Source: JBDHHQ01 sp039586035 (GTDB lineage: Bacteria; Gemmatimonadota; Gemmatimonadetes; Longimicrobiales; Gaopeijiaceae). From it: a DNA stretch of 64,000 nucleotides. Every line of letters begins with the position of its first letter. The first letter of the stretch is position 1. Under the pieces are notes generated by a model that saw only the letters and a list, made by a program, of their open reading frames with translations, did no database searches and was not told the DNA's origin. Where the stretch lies: the NCBI GenBank assembly GCA_039586035.1, contig JBDHLD010000007.1, positions 1 to 64,000 on the forward strand. The letters run 5' to 3'. The position numbers and the translations under genes were made by a program. This document shows, in pieces, positions 8,471 through 16,599 of this stretch.

Positions 8471-9379
8471 TTGCCCCTCGACGGCGTGGGCACCGTGTCC
8501 CGGGTCCGGGGCGGCCGCTACGAAGTGACGCTGAGCGGGGGCGTCTCCATCGACGCCTCCATACGCGGACGCCTGAAGAGGCAGAAGCGCACCGGCGACC
8601 GGGTCGTCATCGGCGACCGGGTGCGGGTCGCGGTGTCGCCTGACGGGAGTGGCACCATCGAAGAGGTGTTGCCGCGCAGCACGGAGCTCGTGCGTCGTGG
8701 CCCGGGCGGGCGTCGCCCCAAGATCCTGGCGGCCAACCTGGACCGCCTGGTCGGCGTAGTGGCGGCCAGGAGCCCCGACGTCACGCCGGAGCTCGTGGAC
8801 CGGCTTCTCGTCGTGGGCGAGTCCGGTGGACTCCCCTGTACGCTGGTCATCAACAAGGTCGACCTGCCCGGCGCACCCGAGGTCGCCGCGCCCCTGGTTC
8901 GGCTCTACGGCCGAATCGGCTACCGGGTGATCTGCACGTCGGTCGAAGCCGGGATCGGGCTCGATGAGCTCGCTGAAGTGCTCTGCTCCGGCTCATCCGC
9001 TCTGGTGGGCCCGAGCGGTGTGGGCAAATCCAGCCTGCTGAACGCCCTGGAGCCCGGGCTCGAGCTGCGGGTCGGGGACGTGAGCTGGAAGACCCGCCGC
9101 GGCCGCCACACCACGGTCAGCTCGAGGTTGATCGACCTGGAGTGCGGAGGGCGCGTCGCCGACACGCCGGGCATCGGAGACGTGGGCGTCTGGGGCGTGG
9201 AGCCCACCGAGCTTGATCAGTTCTTCCCGGACCTGAGATCGCTGGCAGAGCGATGCCGTTTTCGGGGCTGCAGTCACGTGCGCGAGCCGGAGTGTGCCGT
9301 TCGCGGCGCGGTGGCGAGGGGAGAGATCGACGAAGGGCGATATCGGAGCTACTGCGCCCTTCGGGAGGAGGCTGGATAG
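8471..9379 (+). CDS. rsgA: Ribosome small-subunit-dependent GTPase A
   Basis: RsgA (YjeQ) helps the late maturation of the 30S subunit. The circularly permuted GTPase order is visible: NKVDL (G4) comes before GPSGVGKSS (G1), followed by DTPGIGD (G3). An N-terminal OB-fold region (GDRVVIGDRVRV) comes first, and a C-terminal zinc-binding segment with CRFRGCSH...EPEC comes last. I chose the TTG at 8471, giving 302 residues starting next to the conserved GVGTVSRVRGGRYEV. The ATG at 8402 has no ribosome site, and the 23 extra residues would be encoded by the hairpin at 8417-8463. Cotranscription with the sigma factor is possible. Confidence 0.88.
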   Translation: MPLDGVGTVSRVRGGRYEVTLSGGVSIDASIRGRLKRQKRTGDRVVIGDRVRVAVSPDGSGTIEEVLPRSTELVRRGPGGRRPKILAANLDRLVGVVAARSPDVTPELVDRLLVVGESGGLPCTLVINKVDLPGAPEVAAPLVRLYGRIGYRVICTSVEAGIGLDELAEVLCSGSSALVGPSGVGKSSLLNALEPGLELRVGDVSWKTRRGRHTTVSSRLIDLECGGRVADTPGIGDVGVWGVEPTELDQFFPDLRSLAERCRFRGCSHVREPECAVRGAVARGEIDEGRYRSYCALREEAG

Positions 9380-9397
9380 CCCGTCCTGGCAGACTTC

Positions 9398-10180
9398 TCA
9401 GGCCGGGTCGAGGGGCGTGACGCGAGGGCTGCCCGTCGTCGGGTCCGCTTCCACCACCACCGGCCACCGGTAGACGGTTTCCAGGACCTCGGCCCGAAGT
9501 ACCTGCTCAGGCGTGCCTTCGGCCGCCACGCGCCCCTCGTCCAGCAGCAGCATCCGCCCCGAATAGCGAGCCGCCAGGTTCAGGTGGTGGGTGATGAACA
9601 ACACCGTTGTCCCTCGTTCTGCCAATCCACGCATCAAGCCCAGGATCGTCATCTCATGGCGCACGTCCAAGCTGGCGGTGGGCTCGTCGAGGATCAGGGC
9701 TCTGGGCGCCTGCGCGAGAGCGCGGGCGATCCGGACGCGCTGGAGCTCGCCTCCCGACAGCGTGTGTACGGAGCGTTCGGCGAGCTGGCCGACGTCGCAC
9801 CGCTCCATGGCGGCGGCTACGGCGTCGCGATCCTCCCGGCCCTCGGCCCGGAGGGGTCCGAGGTGGGGGTAGCGCCCCATGGCCACGAGCTCGCGGACCG
9901 TCAGCGGAAAGGCGAAAGTCTCGGTCTGAGGCACCGCGCCGACCTCCCGGGCAAGGGCACGACGGTCCCAGCTGCGGCTGTCACGCGGTCCCACACGCGC
10001 ACTCCCGCGCTCCGGGACCACCAGCCCCAGCAAAGCGCGCATGAGGGTGGACTTGCCCGAGCCGTTGGGGCCCAAGACGGCGTAGAGGTCACCCTCGGGT
10101 GCCGTCATGCTCACGCCGTTCAGCGCCGGACGGGTCGATCCACCATACCGGACAACCAGGTCCTGGGCCGAGAACGTCAC
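9398..10180 (-). CDS. ABC transporter ATP-binding protein, BtuD/FecE type
   Basis: 260 residues from GTG. Walker A GPNGSGKST, signature LSGGELQRVRIARAL, Walker B ALILDEPTASLD and the H-loop FITHHLN are all intact. The sequence belongs to the ATPases of importers for vitamin B12, heme and ferric siderophores. It is the third gene of a minus-strand set (binding protein, permease, ATPase) and starts 13 bp after the permease stop. It powers uptake across the inner membrane. The substrate cannot be set from this subunit. Confidence 0.88.
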   Translation of the reverse strand: MTFSAQDLVVRYGGSTRPALNGVSMTAPEGDLYAVLGPNGSGKSTLMRALLGLVVPERGSARVGPRDSRSWDRRALAREVGAVPQTETFAFPLTVRELVAMGRYPHLGPLRAEGREDRDAVAAAMERCDVGQLAERSVHTLSGGELQRVRIARALAQAPRALILDEPTASLDVRHEMTILGLMRGLAERGTTVLFITHHLNLAARYSGRMLLLDEGRVAAEGTPEQVLRAEVLETVYRWPVVVEADPTTGSPRVTPLDPA

Positions 10181-10193
10181 GTCGCCGCGCCCG

Positions 10194-11183
10194 TCATCCC
10201 GACACGCTCCGACGGAGCAGAACCAGGAACAGCGGCACGCCCACGAGCGCGGTGACCACGCCGATGGGCACCTCCGACGGTCGCAGCGCCGTCCGGGCCG
10301 CCACGTCGGCGAAGGTCAGGAAGGCTGCGCCGGCGAGGAATGAGAGCGGTAGCAAGGCGCGATGGTCCGAACCGACGACCAGGCGCACGGCGTGGGGTAC
10401 GATGAGGCCCACGAAGCCGATGACTCCGGCGACCGCGACGCCGGCGGCGGTGAGAAGGGAAGCCACGCCGTAGGCCACGCGCTTCACGGTCTCTACGTCG
10501 GTGCCCAGGTAGCTGGCGGTCTCTTCACCGATCGCCATCAGATTCAGGGGGCGCGCCAAGGCCATCAACAGCAGCGCCGCGGGCACGGTGTAGGCGGCTG
10601 CCATCGTGACCGAGCGCCAGTCCGCTCCCGAGAGGCTACCCATCATCCAAAGGATCGCGCTCCGTACGGTGCGTGCGTCCGAGACCGACAGCACGAAGGC
10701 GATACAGGCCGTGAAGAAGGCCCCCACCACCACGCCAGCCAGGAGCAGAATGCGCACGTCCAGGCTCCGGTCGGCGGCCGCGGCCACCCGGAAGACGAGC
10801 ACGATGGCCAGGAGGGCTCCACCGAAGGCAGCCAGGGGCAGGGCCCACGAACCGGCCGCCGCCAGCCCGGCGGCCAGCACCACTACCGCACCCAGGGCGG
10901 CGCCGCCCGAAATGCCGAGGATGTACGGCTCGGCCAGCGGGTTTCGCAGCAACGCCTGGAAGACCGCGCCCGCCAGGGCCAGGCCCCCTCCCACGAGCAG
11001 GCCGAGGAGGGCCCGTGGCAGCCGCAGATCCCGGACGATCGTCTGGTTCACCTCGGGTCCACGCCCGAACAAGCCGTCGAGCGACTCGGCTGCGGTGAGG
11101 CTGACCGCGCCCCACCGAACGCTGGCAAGCACGGCGGCCAGCGCCAGCAGCACGAGCAGCAACGCCGTCACGGCGCGCCTCAC
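10194..11183 (-). CDS. ABC transporter permease, BtuC/FecCD family
   Basis: 329 residues with about ten hydrophobic segments. The family pattern LRLPRALLGLLVGGGLALAG, then NPLAEPYILGISGGA, is clear, as is GFVGLIVPHAVRL near residue 265. It forms the membrane channel of a B12/heme/siderophore importer. Its start overlaps the stop of the binding-protein gene by 4 bp (11180-11183), so the two are translationally coupled. It is followed by the ATPase gene. Confidence 0.9.
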   Translation of the reverse strand: MRRAVTALLLVLLALAAVLASVRWGAVSLTAAESLDGLFGRGPEVNQTIVRDLRLPRALLGLLVGGGLALAGAVFQALLRNPLAEPYILGISGGAALGAVVVLAAGLAAAGSWALPLAAFGGALLAIVLVFRVAAAADRSLDVRILLLAGVVVGAFFTACIAFVLSVSDARTVRSAILWMMGSLSGADWRSVTMAAAYTVPAALLLMALARPLNLMAIGEETASYLGTDVETVKRVAYGVASLLTAAGVAVAGVIGFVGLIVPHAVRLVVGSDHRALLPLSFLAGAAFLTFADVAARTALRPSEVPIGVVTALVGVPLFLVLLRRSVSG

Positions 11184-12097
11184 CGGAGCGCGCCCGGATG
11201 GAGGACCCTCGCGATTTCCAGGGCTGCCTGGCCCAGGCGGGGGCCGGGGAGCTGTGAGGAGGGCGGGACCTCCACCACCCTGGCCCCTGGCGGCAGTCCC
11301 CCCGGCCGGGCGCCAACGGGGGTGAGGACCACGTCTACCGGCCGTGCCACGAGCTCCTCGGGGCTCACCGGCGCGTACGGCCGGGAGAGGTCGTCAAACA
11401 CGTTGTGGCCCCCGGCCGTGGCAATGAGCTCATCGATGAAGGTGCCGGGCCCGGCCGCCCAGGGGGGGGTGCCGTCCAGGAGAAAAGCCACCGCGGGAGG
11501 TGGTCGGCCCTGCACGGCCTGCCGGACGCGCGCCAGGATCGCGTCGATGGAGGCGAGAATCGAGTCCGCCTGCGATGTTCGATGCGTGATCCGACCCAGG
11601 TCCGACAGCATGCTCCGCACGTCCGCGATCCGCTCCGGCCGCACCGCCAGGTGGCGGATGCCCAGCTCGTCGAGCCGAGCGGGGGTCCGCACGTCTGTCT
11701 CCGCGGCGAAGTGGATCACCAGGTCGGGGTCCAACGACACGATCGCCTCGAGGGTGGGATCGAGCCCGCCGCCGACGGACGGCAGCCGCGTCAGCACGGC
11801 GGCGGTGTCGAAGTCCGTGCGGCCCACCAGACGGTCCGACGCTCCCAGGGCGACCAGCGCCTCCGTGGCAGACGGTACCAGCGAAAGCACGCGGTGGGGA
11901 GGTGTGTGGAAGACGAGGGTGCGCCCCACCGCGTCGATGACCGAAACGGCGGAGGCGTCCCCCGGTTCCTGGACGGGAGGCGGCGCCTCTGGCGCGTCCC
12001 CTCCGCACGCTACCGTCGAGGCGACGCAGACGAGGAGCCGGAAGGCGGGTGCGGCCCGGTCAGCCGGCCGGCGGGGCCTGCAGCTCCGGCGCGCCAC
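11180..12097 (-). CDS. Periplasmic substrate-binding lipoprotein, BtuF-like
   Basis: 305 residues from GTG at 12097. A basic start is followed by a hydrophobic stretch and a cysteine (VASTVAC), a plausible lipoprotein signal. The line HRVLSLVPSATEALVALGASDRLVG is the typical opening of cobalamin- or heme-binding proteins of type-II importers; I favour cobalamin on the SLVPSATE wording. The start overlaps the end of the upstream lipoprotein gene by 38 bp. With the next two genes it makes a complete BtuFCD-type importer. I see no cobalamin riboswitch upstream. Confidence 0.8.
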   Translation of the reverse strand: MARRSCRPRRPADRAAPAFRLLVCVASTVACGGDAPEAPPPVQEPGDASAVSVIDAVGRTLVFHTPPHRVLSLVPSATEALVALGASDRLVGRTDFDTAAVLTRLPSVGGGLDPTLEAIVSLDPDLVIHFAAETDVRTPARLDELGIRHLAVRPERIADVRSMLSDLGRITHRTSQADSILASIDAILARVRQAVQGRPPPAVAFLLDGTPPWAAGPGTFIDELIATAGGHNVFDDLSRPYAPVSPEELVARPVDVVLTPVGARPGGLPPGARVVEVPPSSQLPGPRLGQAALEIARVLHPGALR

Positions 12098-13067
12098 AAG
12101 GATCCTCGAAGAACCGCTCCCAGCGACCGGCGGTCCGGCTCAAGGCGGCGTGCCATCGCTCGCGGGCCCCGAGGACTTCCAGCAGGATCTCCGGTGAGCC
12201 GTCCCCGTTCCAGTCCATGTGCGCGAAGTAGCGCGCGGCTCCCTTCCCCTCCTCACTGACGAGGCGGTACCAGTAGTACGAAGAGCGATACCCCTCGCCT
12301 GCATCCTCTGCCAGGTAGAAGAAAGCGTAGGAGGCCGGCGTGGCCTCGGCGACGGCCATCTGGTCCTCGTACAGGTAGGTGCCGGCGATCACGGGGGGTG
12401 CGTCGGGACTCACGGGAAAGACCTGTACGTCCCCCCGGGCCCTGCCCATGGAGGGCGGCCAGCGAGCTCCTACGTCCATGATCACCGTGCCGGCAACGTT
12501 GGCGGCGGTGACCCGTAGCGCTTGGTCCACGACCGTCGCGGAGTAGTCGCCGTGGGTGAACAGCTCGCCATGAGTCGCATCGAGGGCCAGGAATCGGGTG
12601 GCCGACGCGGCGGACGGAACGACCTCGACCACTCCCGAGGCGGCTGGCGGCCGGGTGCACGCGCTTTCGTCCACCCAGGTGGAGTCGCCGAGAAGGAAGC
12701 GACCCACCCGTGCGCCCTGGGCGAACAGCGTGAACTCCCTTCCCCTCTCCATGCGCTCCTGGACGAAGTAGTCGCGGAAGCGCGCATCCTCCCTCTCGGA
12801 TGTCAGCGGGACGAGCGAGTCACCGGAGATTTCGCCCACGGGAGAGATCCTCGCGCGGCTGCCCGATCGGTCGACCCGGAACAGCACCGGTTCCGCTGGC
12901 AGCTCCGGTGGAGGCACGTCGGCCGCCGCCGTATCGGTCGCGGCAACCTCTGTCACCGGAGGGGGATCCAGACGTATGTCGATGCCGCCGAAGGATACGT
13001 TGTCGCATCCTGAGGTGACGGCTAGAATCACGAACGTCGAGAGCCAGGGGCGGGCGGTTCCATTCAC
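12060..13067 (-). CDS. Unknown secreted lipoprotein with an EF-hand-like DxNxDG motif
   Basis: I do not recognise the family. From GTG 13067 the product is about 335 residues. STFVILAVTSGC is a good lipoprotein signal with the cysteine about 20 residues in. A Thr/Pro-rich linker follows, then a beta-rich body. Near the C-terminus is AHMDWNGDGSPEILLEV, a calcium-binding DxNxDG loop as found in FG-GAP/VCBS repeats. The frame is open back to 13160 but would then overlap the divergent membrane-protein gene. It leads into the BtuF-like gene with an overlap, so it may belong to the same transcript; a role in uptake is only a guess. Confidence 0.55.
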   Translation of the reverse strand: MNGTARPWLSTFVILAVTSGCDNVSFGGIDIRLDPPPVTEVAATDTAAADVPPPELPAEPVLFRVDRSGSRARISPVGEISGDSLVPLTSEREDARFRDYFVQERMERGREFTLFAQGARVGRFLLGDSTWVDESACTRPPAASGVVEVVPSAASATRFLALDATHGELFTHGDYSATVVDQALRVTAANVAGTVIMDVGARWPPSMGRARGDVQVFPVSPDAPPVIAGTYLYEDQMAVAEATPASYAFFYLAEDAGEGYRSSYYWYRLVSEEGKGAARYFAHMDWNGDGSPEILLEVLGARERWHAALSRTAGRWERFFEDPCGAPELQAPPAG

Positions 13068-13153
13068 CGGAGGTTGCTTCGCTTCCAGGTCCTGCGGGTC
13101 GAGGCGTCGTGGGTGCACGGAGAAGCGCTCAAAGCTACCTCCAGCGAGGGACG

Positions 13154-13891
13154 ATGGCAAAGCTCGACAGGGGCCCCTACCCGTCCGCTGGTCGCATGAA
13201 GCTCGTATGGGTGCCGTCGTTCATCGCGGGGGCGGTGGCGGCGACCGCTGCCGAGCTGGCTGCTGGGCTCCTGCTCTACTCGGCCCTCGGTTTCCTCCGG
13301 GCGTTGACGGTCGTGCTGGCCGTGGAGATGGGTGCGTTCGGGCTGGGCCTGTGGTCCGGGCCTGCCGGTCGCGCCGGTGGCGAGGAGCGGACCCGCCGCG
13401 CCTGGTTGTTCTGCCTGGTCGCCTACTCCGCGGCAGCGGCGCTGTCGGCCGCCTGGCGGCTGCTCGGCGACGTCGGGGCCAACGCGCTCACGCAGGGTCT
13501 GGGGCTAGCCTTGCTCGGTGCTCTTCCCATGTTCGCCGTAGCGGCACTCCTGGGCTCGCTCGGCAGCGGGCCGAACGGACGCAGCGTAGGGCCATCGGCG
13601 GCTCTGGGAGCCTCGGCCGGGCTACTCGTCACCGGCTTCGTCCTGATCCCCCGCCTGGAGCCGTCCTCGATTCTCCTCGTGTGCGTCATCGCCCTCTCTG
13701 GTGGGGCTCTGCTCGACGGTTGGATTCACCCTGGCGTCGCCGGCGTCGAGCCGCCACCGGGCACGGTCGATGACGCGGCGCCAGGCGCCGCTCCCATCGA
13801 TGCCGACGGAGCCTCGGACGCACGTCTTGATCAACCGGCTCCGGCGCGTCCGCCCGGCGACCAGCTCGTAGAACCGAGCAGCGCTCCATGA
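13154..13891 (+). CDS. Unknown 6-TM membrane protein, first gene of the SbcCD-like set
   Basis: 245 residues; ATG 13154 has GAGGG just upstream (an in-frame ATG at 13109 does not). Six hydrophobic segments can be counted, beginning with IAGAVAATAAELAAGLLLYSA and ending with SSILLVCVIALSGGALL. A charged, proline-rich tail of about 50 residues follows. I do not recognise the family. Its stop codon overlaps the ATG of the Mre11-like gene (ATGA at 13888-13891), and that gene overlaps the Rad50-like gene. A membrane role for the pair is therefore possible but unproven. The coding sequence contains a 17-bp palindrome at 13775-13791, probably a chance GC-rich repeat. Confidence 0.6.
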   Translation: MAKLDRGPYPSAGRMKLVWVPSFIAGAVAATAAELAAGLLLYSALGFLRALTVVLAVEMGAFGLGLWSGPAGRAGGEERTRRAWLFCLVAYSAAAALSAAWRLLGDVGANALTQGLGLALLGALPMFAVAALLGSLGSGPNGRSVGPSAALGASAGLLVTGFVLIPRLEPSSILLVCVIALSGGALLDGWIHPGVAGVEPPPGTVDDAAPGAAPIDADGASDARLDQPAPARPPGDQLVEPSSAP

Positions 13892-15003
13892 TCGTCGCAC
13901 ATCTCTCCGACCTCCACCTGGGATACCGGGCGTACGACCGTCAGGAGCAGGGGCGCAACGTGCGGGAGCTCGACGTGGAGCGGGCCTTCGGGCGGGCGCT
14001 GGAGGCGGTAGTCGCCCTGGAGCCTGGACTGGTGGTGATATCGGGCGATGTGTTCGACCGCCCCGATCCCTCGTCTACGGCTGTGGTCGCCCTCGCGCGC
14101 GGCCTGGAGGTGCTCCGGGAGTCCTTGCCCGAGACGCCGGTGGTCATGGTCGCGGGCTCGAGCGACACGCCGCTCCGGGGAGGGGGGCCAGGAGCCCTGG
14201 CCGCGTTCGACACCATCCCCGGTGTGGAGGCTGCCTTCGGCGACATGCGGGCGCTCAAGTTCCGAGACGGCGAGCTGCACGTCCTCTTGGTGCCCCACCG
14301 GGCGTTGATGCGTCGACCCCCACCCCTGTTGGAGCCGGACGCCTCGGCTCGATGGAATGTGCTGGCGGTGCGAGCCCAGGTGGGCGGTGGGGACGCCGGC
14401 CCGGAAGCGCATCGCGGCGGTGGTGGGCAGGGGCGGCCTGCAGGCGCCGGCGTGCCGCTGGGAAGAGGTGATTGGGACTACGTCGCGCTGGGGCACGAGC
14501 ACGGGCACCGGGTCGTGGCGCCGGCCATGGCGTACGCCGGCTCGCTGGAACGCATCGGCCCCGATCCGTGGCGCGAGGCCGCCGAGGAGAAGGGTTTCGT
14601 GAGTGCCGACCTACCCACGGGGAGCGTCCGCTTCCACCCCGTCGGAGGTCGCCCCGTCGTCGAGTTGGCCGGTATCCGTGTCCGCCCGGGCGACCCCGCG
14701 CACGTCGGGCGCAGGGTCCGGGAGGTCGTGAGCGAGACGCCGGGCGGCATCGACGGCAAGATCGTCCGCATGCGGATCCAGGGGCTCCCTGGCGGTGCCC
14801 CCCCGAACCTGGACGACGAGCTGCTGGAGTCACTCGGGTCTCGGGCCCTTCACCTATCCGTGAGAGTGGACTGGCCGTCGTCGGCGCAGGACCTCCCCTC
14901 GTTGGAGTCGCGGATGGCGTCGATGGCCGACGATGGGGCGCCGAGCCCCCTCGCAGACGTCTTCGACCTGTTGACCGAGGGCGAGGGAGAACCGGTCGCG
15001 TGA
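13888..15003 (+). CDS. Mre11/SbcD-like metallophosphoesterase with altered active site
   Basis: 371 residues. HLSDLHLG (5-12) and GDVFDRP (53-59) are intact first and second phosphoesterase motifs, and GHEH (202-205) is intact near residue 200. The third motif, normally GNHD, reads GSSD (90-93), so both the metal-ligand Asn and the catalytic His are serines. At the place where SbcD usually has a histidine ligand (pattern ILLxH) this protein has NVLAVRA with Arg162. From known Mre11 chemistry this should weaken or abolish nuclease activity. The C-terminal part (VELAGIRVRPGDPAHVG) matches the SbcD capping domain. It overlaps its neighbours on both sides by 4 bp. Confidence 0.78.
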   Translation: MIVAHLSDLHLGYRAYDRQEQGRNVRELDVERAFGRALEAVVALEPGLVVISGDVFDRPDPSSTAVVALARGLEVLRESLPETPVVMVAGSSDTPLRGGGPGALAAFDTIPGVEAAFGDMRALKFRDGELHVLLVPHRALMRRPPPLLEPDASARWNVLAVRAQVGGGDAGPEAHRGGGGQGRPAGAGVPLGRGDWDYVALGHEHGHRVVAPAMAYAGSLERIGPDPWREAAEEKGFVSADLPTGSVRFHPVGGRPVVELAGIRVRPGDPAHVGRRVREVVSETPGGIDGKIVRMRIQGLPGGAPPNLDDELLESLGSRALHLSVRVDWPSSAQDLPSLESRMASMADDGAPSPLADVFDLLTEGEGEPVA

Positions 15004-16547
15004 GAATCGACCGCGTGTCCGGCAGGCTCGGCCTCGCCCGCACTCCTACGGAGTTGGAGCCGGGCGACGGGCTGGTCGCGCTGGTCGGGGACGGACGCGC
15101 CCTCGAGGCGGCGCAGGCGTTGGTCATGAGCGCTGTGGTAGGTGCCAGCGGCCACCGAAGGGGGCTGGTCAGGGACGCACGGGTTCGCGTCGAGATCCCG
15201 TCGGCCGGAGAGGCCGTGGAGTTGGACCCAGGCGGCGGCGCCGAGTCGAGAGCTCGCCGCCGCCGCCTCCGGCAGCTCGTCGGCATGGACCTCGGCGGGT
15301 TGGCGCTTCTCTGGGCGGGTGGAGCCGACCGGGACGTGGGCCTCACCGTGGCCGCTGGCGCCCGGCTGCTGGCCCGGCGGTCAGGCCTCGCGCGTCTCGA
15401 GCGCGGACTGCTGGCCCTGCTGGAGGTGCCGGCGGTAGAGCAGGCTCTGGCGGGCGTCGAGACCGGTCCGACGGCCCACCTCGGTGAGGAGTCGACCGGC
15501 ACCCAGGCCGTTCAACTGGCGAGGGTGGAGCGCGAGATCCGGGTCCTGCGCGCCGATGCGGCGGAGCTTCAGGGCGACCTGGACGAGGCCACCATGGAGT
15601 GGCTGCGTGAGCGCCAGGACGCCGAGACGACGTTGATGGCCTACCGTGACCGGGCCCGCGAGCTTCAGGCTCGCCTGAGGCAGATGGAGACCGGCGGTCC
15701 CGACACGGCCTGCCTGACCTGCGGGCGTCAGCTGGAGGAGCGCTTCGACGCGGTCTCGACGGAGCTCCGGGAGGAATGGGAGTCCGTCGTGCAGGACGGG
15801 CAGTGGTGGAAGCGCCGCCGGGAGCAGCTGGAGTTGAAGCCCGAGCGGGTGCGGGAGCTGGAGGGCCAGGCACATCGCTTCCACGCAGCGACCGAGGAGG
15901 CCGCCCAGCGAGCGGAGCACCTACGCACGGCCCTCGGCGCTTCGACCTCGAGACGGACGGCTTCGGACGCAGGAGGCCAGGAGCCGGAACCCCCGCCACA
16001 GGAGCTGGTGCGGGCAGCGCGCGAGATCACCGACCCTGTCGCAGCCGCGCTGGCGCTCACCGACCTGGCCAGGGAGCTCATCGACGGTGCTCGCACTCGC
16101 CTGCTGTCCGAGACCGGGAAGGTCCTGAACCGTCTGAGTGGAGGGCGCGTCGTTGGCCTGGAGGTACCGGAGGGCGCCGGTGGCTCCCTGGTGCCCCGGC
16201 CCCTGGCCGGGGCCCCGGGACGGGAGGACGTCGCCGCCGCTCGAGTCTCCGCACATCTCGCGCTGGCTCGCCTGTTGCGGGCCGGCCGGCCGCCCATCTC
16301 GTCGCTCCTTGTGGGGGAGCCTTTCGCGGCCATGGAGGAGGAGGACCAGATCCGCGGCGTGGCGATTCTGCGGCGGCTGGCGGACAGCTATCCGCAGATT
16401 CTGGTCCTCCCGGCCGCAGGCGTGGTCGATACGATGGCCGAGGCGTTCGATGCGGTGTGGGAATTCCGACCAGCGCCGGAGGCGGGATTCCCCGCGCTCC
16501 GTCCCTTGCCCGTGGGGGTGGGGACTGTGGACGTGGGGCAGGTCTGA
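15000..16547 (+). CDS. Rad50/SbcC-like coiled-coil protein with zinc hook but no ATPase motifs
   Basis: 515 residues from the GTG at 15000, overlapping the previous stop (GTGA). The order matches a short SbcC. An N-terminal lobe has GLVALVGDGRALEA (24-37) where the P-loop GPNGSGKS should be. Long helices follow, then CLTCG (238-242), the CxxC zinc hook. More helices lead to a C-terminal lobe with LNRLSGGRVVGLEV, PLAGAPGRED in place of the LSGGE signature, LLVGEPFAAMEEED in place of the Walker B/D-loop LLDEPFGALDEED, and VLPAAG in place of the H-loop. ATP hydrolysis is thus not expected, while dimerisation by the hook is. The coiled coil is only about 160 residues in total. Confidence 0.75.
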   Translation: MRIDRVSGRLGLARTPTELEPGDGLVALVGDGRALEAAQALVMSAVVGASGHRRGLVRDARVRVEIPSAGEAVELDPGGGAESRARRRRLRQLVGMDLGGLALLWAGGADRDVGLTVAAGARLLARRSGLARLERGLLALLEVPAVEQALAGVETGPTAHLGEESTGTQAVQLARVEREIRVLRADAAELQGDLDEATMEWLRERQDAETTLMAYRDRARELQARLRQMETGGPDTACLTCGRQLEERFDAVSTELREEWESVVQDGQWWKRRREQLELKPERVRELEGQAHRFHAATEEAAQRAEHLRTALGASTSRRTASDAGGQEPEPPPQELVRAAREITDPVAAALALTDLARELIDGARTRLLSETGKVLNRLSGGRVVGLEVPEGAGGSLVPRPLAGAPGREDVAAARVSAHLALARLLRAGRPPISSLLVGEPFAAMEEEDQIRGVAILRRLADSYPQILVLPAAGVVDTMAEAFDAVWEFRPAPEAGFPALRPLPVGVGTVDVGQV

Positions 16548-16599
16548 GAAGGCTCGACCGGGCTCCCTACAGGAACGAGAGTCCAGCCTCGGCGCGCGG

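Noticed and set aside
10362..12197. A 611-residue plus-strand frame opposite the importer genes
   Set aside because: Shadow of the permease and binding-protein genes, whose family motifs are plain on the minus strand.
13775..13791. Perfect 8-1-8 palindrome GCGGCGCC-A-GGCGCCGC
   Set aside because: Inside the coding sequence for a low-complexity Ala/Pro tail. Most likely a chance result of GC-rich codons.
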